DNA of 64,000 nucleotides from Amorphochlora amoebiformis. Lineage: Eukaryota; Cercozoa; Chlorarachniophyceae. Positions 1-59,605 of this stretch are shown here, piece after piece. Position 1 is the stretch's first letter. Each line of letters begins with the position of its first letter. Under the pieces are notes generated by a model, which made no database searches, was not told the origin of the DNA, and saw only the letters and a list, made by a program, of their open reading frames with translations. The DNA lies in contig BAAHQB010000046.1 of NCBI GenBank assembly GCA_054601695.1, forward strand, positions 930,001 through 994,000, given 5' to 3'. The translations under genes and the position numbers were made by a program.

Positions 1-197
1 TAAACCCATGAATGTCAACACAAGTATCGATGTATAATGTATATATAATGTATATTATACATGTATATATATATATATATATATGTATATATAATGTAGA
101 TGTTGATACGAACACATACACATATATATATATATATATATATATGTATACATAGTGTATTATACATATATATCCATATATATATATACAAATACAA

Positions 198-228
<31 letters not shown>

Positions 229-352
229 TATGTATATATATATTTGTATGTGTATATATGTATGATATACTATAGAGCTAGGGTTGTCAGGCATTGGTTA
301 AACTCATAAGTCCCTTTAATATTATGTAATATATATATATATATATTTATTA

Positions 353-413
<61 letters not shown>

Positions 414-430
414 TCACATAATGTATGCAC

Positions 431-600
431 CGCTAACAATATCTCCAATCTCAGCTCCCATGCCATATGCTGTAAGACAACCCAAACCAGACCCCCCGAC
501 AGCGGCCGCAATACTTGTTGCCGCGTTTTTAAACTTTTCTGCCGAATTTGTCGCTCTAGGGTCAGAGAAATGGCCGATGGTCATGGTGAGAAGGACCTGA

Positions 601-660
<60 letters not shown>

Positions 661-739
661 GTACGTACATGTATGTGGTTGTTTGCGTATGTGAAAATGT
701 ACATGCATGTGTATATTATGTAATGTACATGTGTATATA

Positions 740-812
<73 letters not shown>

Positions 813-1104
813 GATATATTTATAAATGTAAATTTACACATATAAATATAAAAGTATATGTATATAATATACACATGTGCACATGTTTTTATATATAATA
901 TGTTTTTTGTATATATGTAGATTATATATCTGTTTATACATAATATATTTATACATACAAATGTATATATATATATATATATATATATGTATTACACATA
1001 CTTACACACAAATGTTTGACATATAAAACATCGCATAGGTGCAATATATATATATATATATATTTATATATATTACATATATATATATATATATATATAT
1101 ACAC

Positions 1105-1149
<45 letters not shown>

Positions 1150-1222
1150 AATATATACAGTATATTATGCATACAGAAGTATACGTATTTGTAATACATA
1201 AATAATACATGCATATATTACA

Positions 1223-1285
<63 letters not shown>

Positions 1286-1293
1286 AACATTGC

Positions 1294-1324
<31 letters not shown>

Positions 1325-1334
1325 TGTTAAAATT

Positions 1335-1366
<32 letters not shown>

Positions 1367-1419
1367 GTATATGTATTTATATACTCGCATATATATATAT
1401 ATATAATATACACATATAT

Positions 1420-1458
<39 letters not shown>

Positions 1459-1532
1459 TAGATATACTGTTACCCCTGCGCCGGCTAGAGGAGTACCTGA
1501 AACCACGATTTGGCCTTATATACATAATATGT

Positions 1533-1611
<79 letters not shown>

Positions 1612-1725
1612 GTGTATGTACCTTTATATACATCCATTCACACACACAACATATGTACACATATTTTTATATTTACGTATACATACATATTAATATAAAT
1701 ATATATGCATGTATATATATATGTA

Positions 1726-1765
<40 letters not shown>

Positions 1766-1783
1766 CATATTTACAGATATTAC

Positions 1784-1856
<73 letters not shown>

Positions 1857-1881
1857 CCATATACAACACATAGGAGAGAGC

Positions 1882-1925
<44 letters not shown>

Positions 1926-2252
1926 GTATATATGCATATTATGAATACATACATATATATGTATTTATTTATTTATGTATATATATTACATATATATATA
2001 TACATATATACTATATGCATATCTATATACTATATATATATATATATATTATATGTGTATATGCTACTTATCCCACAGATAGGAGAAAGCATGTAATCGA
2101 TAGCACTTACATATATATATATATATTTATATATATATATATACATATATATATATACCTATAAATTTATATATATATATATATATATATAATAAAGGTG
2201 TATATACTACCTATCCAATAGGAAAAAGCATGCAATCAATAACACTTGGTAC

Positions 2253-2328
<76 letters not shown>

Positions 2329-2602
2329 GAATATACTACCTATCCCACAGATAGGAGAAAGCATGCAATCAATAACACTTGGTGAGACGTCGACAGCCTA
2401 GCATAACGTAAATAATATAATATGAAACACACACACATATATACATACATATACACATATGTATTGTTTTGATATGTAAATATATCTATATCTATATATA
2501 TATACATATATATATATATATTATACCTATATATATATATGTATTTATATATATATATATATATGTATAAATACATATATATATATTATATATATATATA
2601 TA

Positions 2603-2667
<65 letters not shown>

Positions 2668-2741
2668 TGCGGTCAAGCCGTCGAAGAAACTTAAACATCC
2701 CACAGCCGTGTACATCATATATATATATATATATATTACGT

Positions 2742-2814
<73 letters not shown>

Positions 2815-2944
2815 CCATTTCACCAATGCGATGAAGCGGTCTAACGAAACTCAAACAGCCCACGGCCAACAGGTTGAACGGTATTGTTAGTATTGGGAAC
2901 GGATATGAATACCGTGTCATTGCCTGGATAAGATATATGTATAC

Positions 2945-3003
<59 letters not shown>

Positions 3004-3089
3004 GGTATTGTTAGTATTGGGAACGGATATGAATACCGTGTCATTGTTTGGATAAAATATATGTATACGTATATATTATATATAAATAT

Positions 3090-3130
<41 letters not shown>

Positions 3131-3301
3131 TATATATATTATATATATATATAGGAGAGAGAGAGAGAGAGAAAGAGGTAAATATACTTATATAATATAT
3201 TATATATATTATATGCATATAAGAATATATATATATATATATATATATATGCGTATTTGTATACAGATATTATATATATATATATATATACACATATATA
3301 T

Positions 3302-3360
<59 letters not shown>

Positions 3361-3487
3361 TATACATATAGGCAATAAGTTGCCAATAGCGTGCTATTCA
3401 TATCCGTTTCAAATATTAACAATATATAATTACGAAATTTATATATACCTATTTACATACATATATATTATATATATATATATATAT

Positions 3488-3536
<49 letters not shown>

Positions 3537-3655
3537 ATATATATTATATAATATATATATATATATATATGTATATACGTATGTATATATAGATAGGTAT
3601 TATTAATATTTGAACAGATGACACATACACAACATACGTGTGTATATATATTCAT

Positions 3656-3712
<57 letters not shown>

Positions 3713-4449
3713 TTGACATATGTGTGTGTATATACACATACATGTAAACGTAAATTACCACTTGTGTCACCGCACAGAGCGCCCCGCCGGCGGCAGAGGA
3801 CAGTGTCAGGAGAGCCAGGGGGGTGGGTGAAGGGAAGAGGAAGTGAGAGAATATGACGCCCATGAGCGTTCCGTTAAAGCCATAGAGTCCTTGGGATGTC
3901 TCAGCCTGTTCGGGTTAGATTTCCGTTGGGGTAGGGTTGCGTCCCGGTTTGTGTTGGGTTGGGGTTAGGAATCCCGTAACAAATTGAATTCAAAGGTTTC
4001 ACAATCATTGTTTAGGGTAACTAAAGACTCACCTTGAGAACTCTTCCGACAAATGTTGCAGTGCCCGCCCCCACCAAGCCCATGGCCGGTGTGACAGCGG
4101 TCCCCCCTAACCACGTCACAGCCAGCAGAACCCCTCCGCCGACTGCCGTTTCCGCAAAAACCACTTGCCCTACTCCCCTACCCACATGCCGAGAAAATTC
4201 CAAGAAACTTCTAAGTTGGAGGAAATTGACAGAACCCTTGATGGGGGTAACCAGGGGGGAGGGGGCTGGAGCCTTGCCGGAAGTGGCACGAGGCTCAGTC
4301 TGGCGGTGGTTGACCGTGCTCGCGCGGACATCGAGCCGGAAAATTCGGGATCTTTTTGGAAAACGGGGTCGTGAACGGAAAGATGATAGCCTGCATTTGG
4401 AAAATAAAGGGGGGCGGACGAGGATACGCCGGAGTAGAGAGCTCTTCAT
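431..4449 (-). CDS. Urea transporter-like (UT/SLC14 family) membrane protein, 3' end off window
   Basis: Predicted integral membrane channel/transporter of the UT family. Proposed minus-strand exons, read right to left: 4033-4449 (start ATG at 4449, 139 codons), 3759-3899, 2816-2923, 2340-2397, 1474-1496 (23-nt microexon) and 431-596, which ends in phase 1 with the gene continuing past the left edge. All phases join. Family-like motifs are [16 protein letters not shown] and [15 protein letters not shown] in exon 1, [11 protein letters not shown] in exon 2 (close to the UT GLYGFNG signature), [13 protein letters not shown] in exon 3, and [20 protein letters not shown] in the last exon, matching the second UT half-repeat. 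The first 65-70 residues are Arg/Ser-rich and almost free of acidic residues ([16 protein letters not shown]...), resembling an organelle presequence. Exons 3 and 4 have partial copies in the flanking introns. The family call is from motif memory; the small exons 2340-2397 and 1474-1496 are the least certain. Confidence 0.62.
1853..2250 (-). repeat. Three donor-edge copies of the 2340-2397 exon
   Basis: Segments at 1853-1884, 2061-2112 and 2205-2250 repeat, with decay, the left (donor) end of the exon at 2340-2397. The shared core is cccacagataggagaaagc followed by atgcaatcaataacactt-like sequence. They are separated by (TA)n. In the minus-strand gene they lie downstream of the true exon, that is, in the intron that follows the edge they copy. 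Confidence 0.8.
2665..3425 (-). repeat. Edge copies on both sides of the exon at 2816-2923
   Basis: The acceptor edge of this exon is repeated upstream (higher coordinates) at 3001-3060, nearly identical, and at 3369-3425, decayed. Both share cggatatgaataccgtgtca-like sequence with the true exon. A decayed copy of the donor half lies downstream at 2665-2718 and translates to [15 protein letters not shown], against [17 protein letters not shown] in the true exon. TA tracts separate the copies. The interval given also contains the true exon. Confidence 0.75.
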
Positions 4450-4913
4450 CGGACCGGATATGCACAGAATGCTGCGTAGCCGGGGTTCCCTTGGGTTCCG
4501 TTGGGTTCCGTTGGATTCCGTTGGGTTCCGTTGGTTTCCGAAATATAGAAGAGTGACATCACGCTATTCACACAATTTGACACGTGCCATTCGTCGGGAC
4601 AGGTTGGCGCGCGATGCAGACCGCGTCGTCAGCTATAGCGAAGGTTTCAATTATATTTTTTTGAGTTAGAGGGGATTACATGCGAAAATGGGAGAAGGAT
4701 GACTTTGAGTGTTAGTTTTCACTTCGTTTTCTCCTGGCACTTTTCCCTAAGCTGTGTTTGAAGACGGCCTCACAGGCCGAAAGCATGTATATACATTTAC
4801 AACCTCAGCATAAATGACCTCACGTTCCAAGTATGTGCGTGGATATACTTATATTACACTATGTTGATTCATACTCTCATTTACGTCGCCTCAGTACATA
4901 GCACGGTTCCGGT
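4450..4913. promoter_or_regulatory. Divergent intergenic region between the UT-like gene and the plus-strand acidic-protein gene
   Basis: About 460 bp of balanced-composition DNA without (TA)n, lying between two proposed start codons pointing outward. It contains a small tandem repeat of ttccgttgggttccgttgga type at 4485-4545. No TATA box or other core element can be claimed from sequence alone. Confidence 0.4.
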
Positions 4914-17435
<12,522 letters not shown>

Positions 17436-17650
17436 CGGTATCAAATATGTCTATATGTTTAAATACCTACATGTATATATATGTATATATATATATATTA
17501 TGTATAGGTAATATAATAGTTACGATAAGATGTAGGAACAATATACTAATAGTTATAATCTTGGTTACACACGTATATTGCATGTATGTAATACGTATAT
17601 TATATATATATATATATATATATATGTTATACAATGTAGCATGTACATAT

Positions 17651-17682
<32 letters not shown>

Positions 17683-17791
17683 GTGTATATATATATATAG
17701 TGTATATACATATATATAGAATTATGTTGTATATACTAATATATACACTTATATGTATATGTATAAATATATATGTATATATATTACACAC

Positions 17792-17824
<33 letters not shown>

Positions 17825-18720
17825 AATTAGAATACATTATCTCACATTTCACAACAGATATTCACCACACATAAATTAGGTGATCCAGCAGCGGGGTATA
17901 GCTGTAGTCTTAGTCAATACTTTCTATAATATACATAGGGTAGCGCGAACGAGTAGGTTATGTACAGTATGATTGGTCAGCCGCAGTACATGTAGATGAG
18001 GGCAATGATGCACCGAGGGAAAGGGTGACCTGCTGTTTATGAAACTTGATTCTAAATTATAATGGTTTGTAATATCTACTAGAGATATTTCTATATACAA
18101 CTATATTCATTCTAGTATTTAGTTTAAAAATTAGTACATGGTCATGAAGCTGGCTACGATGATCAAAAAATTTTTTTTTTAAATTGGTGCTAACGCTATA
18201 ATCATACGATTGGCACTGAAGTTGTAAACACACACCAGTACTAGTATACTTATCTAGCTTACATCTAGTATATCTAGTATATATACTATAGTATATCTAG
18301 ATCTAGTACTAGTAGTATATACTAGGTATACATGTGTGTTGTATTATTATACTTTCGAATACGATGTGCATTTTTTATAATTATACCTAATAGACACCAT
18401 GGTATGTATATCATATATATATATATATGTGTGTGTGTCTAGGTGTGTGTGTACACATGAATATATAAACATACATATAAATATATATATGTATATATGT
18501 GTGTGTGTATATATCATCAGATCATGATGATTCATATACTATGACATATATATATATATATATATGCATATATATATATATATGTATAAATTATATCTAG
18601 TATATAGATGACAGATATGAATGTTATAATGTATATCCAGATCAGTATCATAATATTACTGTACTAGTACTAGTAGTAGTACCGTAAAAGTACATATATA
18701 TATATGTATGTTACTTAGAT

Positions 18721-18754
<34 letters not shown>

Positions 18755-18984
18755 CGTATATATATATATATTATATATGTATTTATATACTAGATCTAGT
18801 AGTAGATTTATATGAACTTCATACGTGCATATAAATACTCATGATAGTACTGGAGTATCTATACGGTTTAATAAATTATCTCTATTCAATACACTTGTTC
18901 TCTGGATTATCTCGATAATGAATCGTATATTGTATGTAGATTACATATATACTATGTATAATTCTAGATAATTATATACATATA

Positions 18985-19029
<45 letters not shown>

Positions 19030-19044
19030 ATACTAGATATATCA

Positions 19045-19094
<50 letters not shown>

Positions 19095-19321
19095 ACATAT
19101 AAATATACATGTGCACATACAACATAATTTCCAGTTCACGGTAAATATACTGACCAACTCTAATGATTATTTATAACCAGACATCTTCTAGATCTTGCTC
19201 CATAGACACCATACAAACCATCTACTATTACTACCACAAATCAGACCGAATAAACCCGACACTATTATGTGTTCGAGTCTACGGTAAACCTCTTGAACCT
19301 ATTGCTAACTGCCACGTTGTT
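17436..19321. other. Convergent intergenic spacer, CTAG-rich
   Basis: Lies between the TAG at 17433-17435 of the plus-strand gene and the stop at 19322 of the minus-strand gene. From about 17880 the sequence differs from the introns: many ctag, tactag and tagatctag palindromic words (for example 18230-18320 and 18655-18690), fewer pure TA tracts, and no convincing exon. No gene is seen. Confidence 0.6.
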
Positions 19322-19653
19322 CTACTCCAACGGCTTGGGATTCCAATTCACCTTCCGCTTGAGGGCGCCTATGGTGTTCGGAGACTCTACATCGTAAGTC
19401 ATGACCTTCGCCTTGGATGGTTCGTGATACGACTCGTCCTAATCGCAAGAGATCAAAAATAGAAATAGCTGAACGCGCGTTCCGAACACGATTTGATCAA
19501 AGCGGTCCAAACCTTCTCCTTCTTTGTCCACGTGCACTTCGGAAGGCTCATGATCATACAAACCAGAAGTAACGTTCCTATGAATGCTATGCCGAAGGCC
19601 TTGCACGCCCATAGCAGCTCGGTGCCAAGGTCGAACTGGGGCTCGGGCGACAT
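19322..19653 (-). CDS. 85-aa single-span membrane protein, two exons
   Basis: Exon 1 is 19513-19653 (ATG at 19653, 47 codons); exon 2 is 19322-19438 (38 codons plus TAG). The intron is only 74 bp (19439-19512), GT...AG, phase 0, and lacks any TA tract. The protein begins MSPEPQFDLGTELLWACKAF, has one hydrophobic span (about residues 13-37, FGIAFIGTLLLVCMIMSL), then a basic turn (PKCTWTKKEK) and a hydrophilic tail (ESYHEPSKAKVMTYDVESPN). Size and topology resemble small supernumerary subunits of mitochondrial inner-membrane complexes, and it shares a 173-bp promoter with a mitochondrial ribosomal protein gene, but I cannot name it. A longer unspliced reading on the same strand (stop at 19453) is less likely, because exon 2 reads as good protein in the spliced phase. 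Confidence 0.6.
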
Positions 19654-19826
19654 GGAGTTACACGTGGACAATGGCGCGTGGAGGTGCGCGAAAGCATATC
19701 CTATATTTGATATCTGTCATATCTATCATTCTGATTGACCCAAACGGGACATCCCCGGGACAACACCTTATATCTAATAACTCTCATATCTTATTTCTGG
19801 GATATCTCTTCAACATCGCCAGGAGT
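19654..19826. promoter_or_regulatory. Bidirectional promoter region between the 85-aa protein and uS5m genes
   Basis: 173 bp between outward-facing start codons at 19653 (minus) and 19827 (plus). Balanced composition, no TA microsatellite, with a few gatatc/atatctat words. The short distance implies shared regulation; this is inferred from spacing only. Confidence 0.5.
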
Positions 19827-41411
<21,585 letters not shown>

Positions 41412-42475
41412 CCCTACCACACTTACTTACGCTTACGTCTAGTACGTGTCATCCTAGCTGTCACCCTCCGTGACTCCGGGGGAGAGACTTTTTAGGATAC
41501 ACTGCCAGCAGCTGTGTCATGCATATTAAATTTGGAGATAGACTCATACGTATAAATTTAGACGCTGGGCCGTGAGATACTGGGGTTAGGATTAGGGTTA
41601 GGGTTGGGGTTAGAATGAGAATGAGTTCCCCTGGGCGTACGTATGGACTAGATGGAACCCCCAACTCTGATAGAGATTAGGGTTAGGATACTTATCAACT
41701 CATCTACTATACGTACGTACGTACGTACGAACTGGATCGTTGAGATACTTATGGTCTGTTGAGATACTTACGGTCTCATGAGATACATACTACGTACGTA
41801 CGTACGAACATATTTAACTAAATAAGTTGGCCATGAGACACGTACCGACTCATCATGATGGAACGGAATACGTGTACGTACGTACTAGACGTACGTACAT
41901 GTGTACATCCACTAGCGTCGCACATCATAGGCCTAGATACTACGTACTAAACTTATACGTTGTATACTGATCAACCGGTATTAGACGTACGTATACTGCG
42001 TACGTTAATAAATTACACATGTGTGCATTTCAATTCTGGCCGTCACCATTCTAGAGTTGTATACGCATCGGACTATGAGCTTACTTACTAGATGTACTTT
42101 GTACTAGTTGTAACTCCGCTGCCAGATGCTGTAGTTGTGGCTACATCTAGTACATACATCTAGTACATACATCTAGTACATACGCAGCTCGATACGTATC
42201 GTGAACATTATCTGGATCATAGGCAATCAGTGTCAGAGATCAATCATGTCTGCGCACCACTACGCGTACATCTAGTACATGTGTACGGCCATTATTTATT
42301 ATACTACATATACCTATGTCTAGTGAACTCTTATTGTTGAACTGGCCATATCAGTGATACTAGTGATATATAGAGTATATCATGCATAGTTTTTGTTCTA
42401 GAATCTAGGTAATCTGCAACCCGAATAACACTTCTATGAATAGTAGTCACACACGTATACTATGTCTTGTAGTAG

Positions 42476-42528
<53 letters not shown>

Positions 42529-42627
42529 GGTCACGTATGCACCGCTTCATAACAATTATAACTTTAATGTCACCAAGGGTGACAGGATTTGTGAAATGTT
42601 ACAATGAGCCTATCTCTAGTATCTATC
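41412..42627. other. Convergent intergenic spacer, CTAG- and ACGT-rich
   Basis: Between the uS5m stop (41411) and the stop of the minus-strand gene (42628). It contains acgtacgtacgtacg runs near 41711, 41790 and 41875, repeated ctagtacatacat units at 42145-42185, a short TTAGGG run (41580-41690) and one (TA)n at 42478-42525. No convincing exon. Confidence 0.65.
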
Positions 42628-46715
<4,088 letters not shown>

Positions 46716-46717
46716 CT

Positions 46718-46784
<67 letters not shown>

Positions 46785-46964
46785 CGTATACATATACATA
46801 TATACATATGTATACATATGCATATACATACCTACATACACATACATACGTTAAGGTTAGGGATAGCAAGAGATGGTCTTATAAACTCATACATCTTTAT
46901 CATCAGGGGATAAAATAAGGCATATTCACCAGAGTTTGTCAGGGGGTGAATAATATGCGTTAAT

Positions 46965-47122
46965 ATGCGTTTATCAGTGTTAGGGAGGATATGTCTAGGG
47001 TTAGGGTTAGGGTTATATTTAGGGTTGGAGTTAGGATTAGAGTTATTGTTGGGGGTTAGGGACTTTGAGTTGGTTGTGGCTTGGTATAACTATATATGTT
47101 ACATTTACACACATATATTTAC

Positions 47123-47159
<37 letters not shown>

Positions 47160-47185
47160 TGTATATATAAAGGGATAGGGTTAGG
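46965..47185. repeat. Degenerate TTAGGG stretches
   Basis: gttagggttagggttatatt, followed by diverging gttggagttaggattag words at 46980-47060 and a short gggttagggatgggg at 47170-47190. Confidence 0.6.
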
Positions 47186-47213
47186 GATGGGGCAAGGGGA
47201 ATTAGTGTATAGA

Positions 47214-47260
<47 letters not shown>

Positions 47261-47335
47261 TATAATATATATATATATATATTTATTTATATATATCTTA
47301 TATATATATATATATAATATATATATATATATATA

Positions 47336-47514
47336 GGTTGGGTTAAAAACTGATAGTATTTGAGGGTTGGGATCTGTGGACTTTTTCCGAACAAATATAT
47401 TATATAATTTATATATAAATTTATATATATATATATATATATTACACATTATACATATACATATACATTATATATCTATATATATACATTATATATATAT
47501 ATATATATATATTT

Positions 47515-47582
<68 letters not shown>

Positions 47583-47705
47583 TCATATTGAGGTAATCAG
47601 AGTAATATTAGAGGGTTGGGACCTGTGGACTTGATCTGAACAAATATATTGTATAATTTACATATAAATTTATATATATATATATATATATATATTGTAC
47701 ATTAC

Positions 47706-47761
<56 letters not shown>

Positions 47762-47915
47762 TACGTTATATATATACATACATGTAATACATATTCATTT
47801 TAAGGTAATTCGAGTAGTATTAGAGGGTTGGTACCTGTGGACTTGATATGAACAAATATATTATATATTTTATATATATATATGTATATATCTATATCTA
47901 AAAAATACATTATGT

Positions 47916-47952
<37 letters not shown>

Positions 47953-48075
47953 TTAATATTCACATTGAGGTAATCAGAGTAGTATCAGACAGGGTTGGGA
48001 CCTGTGGACTTGATCTGAACAAATCGAGGATGCTTTCCAACCCTTCTGTGATTATTTATTATCACCATCGTTAAT
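47336..48075. repeat. Four copies of a 65-75-bp unit between TA tracts, coding strand ambiguous
   Basis: Copies near 47337-47405, 47590-47660, 47803-47865 and 47966-48025 share gggttgggacctgtggactt, then gatctgaacaaat. Only the last continues into unique sequence (cgaggatgctttccaaccct...). On the plus strand it reads as a terminal exon (AG at 47968-47969; VIRVVSDRVGTCGLDLNKSR... to a TAA near 48073). On the minus strand an alternative frame (RRVGKHPRFVQIKSTGPNP) is also open. By the rule seen elsewhere this is an acceptor edge if plus, or a donor edge if minus. Confidence 0.7.
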
Positions 48076-48104
48076 CGTGTATTCTTCTCATTTTTTCATC
48101 ATCT

Positions 48105-48345
48105 GCAGAGAGAGAGAGATAGATAGATAGATAGAGAGAGAGAGTCGAAAAGAGAGAGAGAGAGAGAAAGAGAAAGAGAGAGAGAGAGAGATAGATAGAG
48201 AGAGAGAGAGAGTCGAAAAGAGAGAGAGAGAGAGAGAGAAAGAGAAAGAGAGAGAGAGATAGATAGATAGAGAGAGAGAGTCGAAAAGAGAGAGAGAGAG
48301 AGAGAAAGAGAAAGAGAGAGAGAGAGAGATAGATAGAGAGAGTCG

Positions 48346-48402
<57 letters not shown>

Positions 48403-48960
48403 GGTGAGAATAAAGAAGAGAGGTAGAACGGGAGACTGAGCGAGAGGGGAGAGGAATTGAGCGAGCTGAAGCGAGCGAGAGAGAGATACATTGAGCAAGA
48501 ATGGAGAGAGCGAGAGAGGGAAGAGAGAGAGAGAGGGGAGAGAGAGGGAAGAGAGAGAGAGGAGAGAGAGGGAAGAGAGAGAGAGGGGAGAGAGAGAGTG
48601 AAGAGAGAGACAGAAGAGAGGGAGTGGGAAGCAGCTGCGAGCGAGAAAGAGAGAAAGAACATGAGAGTGAGCTAGAGAGAGAGAAGAGAACGGAGAGAGA
48701 GGAGAGAGAGAGAGCGAAGGGAAAAAAAAAACCGGAGTTAACGAAGAGAGAGAGAGAGAGAGAGGATGAGAAGAGAGAGAGAGAGAGAGAGAGGATGAGA
48801 AGAGAGAGAGAGAGAGAGAGGATGAGAAGAGAGAGAGAGAGAGAGAGTGTGAAGTGAGAAAGATACCAGAGAGATAAGGAAAAAAAGGAAAGAGAGAGAG
48901 AGGTGAGAAAGTTGCCCAAGAGAGAGAGAAAAAAGAAAAGAAATAGAGAGGAGCAATAAG
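48105..48960. repeat. Long GA tract with tandem sub-repeats
   Basis: About 850 bp of GAGAGA on the plus strand, with four 60-70-bp higher-order units carrying agagtcgaaaagagagagag. Read on the minus strand it is a CT tract ending in ctgcag at 48110, followed by a short open frame (DDEKMRRIHD, stop), a possible terminal exon of an unseen minus gene. Confidence 0.85.
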
Positions 48961-49079
48961 AGGCTGAGAATTCGCCAGTATATACCCAAGAGCTCCTCTT
49001 GTGTACTTCATAAGGACCCCCTGCTTTCTAATGTGCTAATTACATTGTATATATATATATATAAGTGTATTAAAGTATG

Positions 49080-49118
<39 letters not shown>

Positions 49119-49120
49119 TA

Positions 49121-49179
<59 letters not shown>

Positions 49180-49239
49180 AAGCTTTTTTGGCTTTGAGTT
49201 AGGATTTTAGATTTGGGTTTATATTTTCTCCATCTACTC

Positions 49240-49281
<42 letters not shown>

Positions 49282-49299
49282 ACCTGAAAGGAAGAGCTA

Positions 49300-49305
49300 T
49301 AGATA

Positions 49306-49336
<31 letters not shown>

Positions 49337-49642
49337 TCTCTCTCTCTCTCTCACTCTCTCTCTCTCTCTCTCTCTATCGCTCGCGCTCTCTATATATCCC
49401 TCGCTCTCTACTGTCAGAATGGCGCTCTTCATCTCTCTCTCTCTCTCTCTGTGTATGTGTGTGCGTGTGCCTCTGTGTTATGCTAGGATTTAGCCATCTC
49501 ATTCTTACTCCTATCTTTTTCCTCGCATTCTCTTTCTCTCTCTCTCTCTTCTCTCTCTTCTCTCTCTCTCTTCTCTCTCTCTCTTTTCTCTCTCTCTCCT
49601 CCCTCTTCTCTCTCTCTCTTCTCTCTTCTCTCTGTCTTCTCT

Positions 49643-49678
<36 letters not shown>

Positions 49679-49701
49679 CTCTCCCTTCTCTCTCTCTCTT
49701 T

Positions 49702-49748
<47 letters not shown>

Positions 49749-49800
49749 TCCCTCTTTCTCTCTTCTCTCTCTCTCTCTCTTCTCTCTCTCTTCTCTCTAA
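49300..49800. repeat. CT tract
   Basis: CTCTCT with tttctctc/ttctctc interruptions. The flanking words aggatttagccatctcattc and aaatcctaacgtaacacaaa are unique. No gene is supported between about 48960 and 50440. 50212-50372 holds three copies of gcatatacactcaaatatat between TA tracts. A candidate minus exon ([10 protein letters not shown]) lies near 50120-50155. Confidence 0.8.
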
Positions 49801-49998
49801 ATCCTAACGTAACACAAAGCCACACGCACATACATTCACAGAGAGAGACAGACAGAGATGGAGAGTGTCATTCTGACAAGAGCGAGCGAGCGAGCGAGAG
49901 AGAGCGAGCGAGAGAGCGAGCTTCTGAACACCTCTGAATGGGGTGCGCAAATGGTTTTGTATATGTGATAGTTTGAATCTTTTCGTATGGAAAGTATA

Positions 49999-50098
<100 letters not shown>

Positions 50099-50172
50099 TT
50101 CATTTTTATAATAAGATTACCCCAAGTTGAGACTTCCGAAGCCCAGTGCCGCTGGATATTGAATATATATAT

Positions 50173-50216
<44 letters not shown>

Positions 50217-50273
50217 GCATATACACTCAAATATATATTATATATATATATATATATATATTGCATATACACT

Positions 50274-50318
<45 letters not shown>

Positions 50319-50328
50319 CATATACACT

Positions 50329-50369
<41 letters not shown>

Positions 50370-50439
50370 CACCAAATACACAAATACATATACATATACC
50401 TATTAGTCCGGTCGAATGTCAAGTGCGTCTTGGTCTGAT

Positions 50440-51065
50440 ATTAGGGTTAGGGTTAGGGTTAGGGTTAGGGTTAGGGTTAGAGGTAGCTTAGAGGTCAGGA
50501 CTAGGGTTAGGGTAAGGATTAAGATTAAGATAAATAACAGATTGTTTGGCATGCCTTTGCCCTAATCCCATCGACTATACCCTAACCCTAACCCTAACCC
50601 TAACCCTAACCCTAACCCTAACCCTCTCCACTTAGCGGGTTGGTAATATGGGAGTGGTCTCAATAAATCTCACGTGAGCAAGCATAGTCACGTTGTATTA
50701 GGGTTAGGGCTAGGGTTAGGGCTAGGGTTAGGGCTAGGGTTAGGATGATAGGTTAGCGCTATTCTGATCGGAGAGGAGAATTAGAATCATGGGGTGCTTT
50801 TCAAGCATATTGGGTTAGGGTTAGGGTTGGGGTTAAGGTTAGGGTTAGGGTTAAGGTTAGGGTTAGGGTTAGGGTTAAGGTTAGGGTTAGGGTTAGGGTT
50901 AAGGTTAGGGTTAGGGTTAGGGTTAGAGGTAGGATCGTGGAGTCGTTTTGGCAAGTATGGTGTTGTGAGTTCAGATTCAGGTTAGGGTTAGGGTTAGGGT
51001 TAGGGTTAAGGTTAGGATTAGGGTTAGGGTTAGGATTAGACTAGGTTTAGGGTTTGGGTTAGGGT
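50440..51065. repeat. Cluster of telomere-like arrays in both orientations
   Basis: TTAGGG on the plus strand at 50440-50515, 50698-50745, 50812-50930 and 50980-51065; CCCTAA at 50580-50628 between them. A motif of about 30-40 bp of unique sequence separates the arrays. Some units are gttaaggttaggg variants. Confidence 0.9.
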
Positions 51066-51087
51066 TTGTGTGTTGATCGAGGGTTTG

Positions 51088-51245
<158 letters not shown>

Positions 51246-51281
51246 TGTATGTATATACATACATACATGTAGTTGTATGTA

Positions 51282-51325
<44 letters not shown>

Positions 51326-51333
51326 TTATATAT

Positions 51334-51368
<35 letters not shown>

Positions 51369-51386
51369 ATATATATATATTGTGAA

Positions 51387-57256
<5,870 letters not shown>

Positions 57257-57424
57257 TCTTTGCCTTGCTTTCCGACCCGAAAGTGGGTTCTGGCAAAAAG
57301 ATAGACGACTCGGTCCCACAGTAGAGCAGGCCGACCTTTTAAATATATTTCGGGTTAAATGTATTTTGGATATCTATGTCTGATATCAAGTTATCAATAC
57401 CTTTGATATCTGATACACTCGTGG
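57257..57424. promoter_or_regulatory. Bidirectional promoter region
   Basis: 168 bp between outward-facing ATGs at 57256 (minus) and 57425 (plus). No TA microsatellite. It contains gatatctatgtctgatatca-type words (57366-57412) similar to those in the 19654-19826 promoter (gatatctgtcatatctat). That is a possible shared element but could be chance. Confidence 0.5.

Positions 57425-59605
<2,181 letters not shown>

Noticed and set aside
19163-19462. Plus-strand 99-codon frame
   Set aside because: Overlaps the second exon of the minus-strand 85-aa protein, which reads better and has clean splice borders.
48965-49020. Minus-strand first exon MKYTRGAL...
   Set aside because: Has an ATG and a GT, but its phase does not match the only candidate downstream exon (48074-48109). 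Insufficient support.
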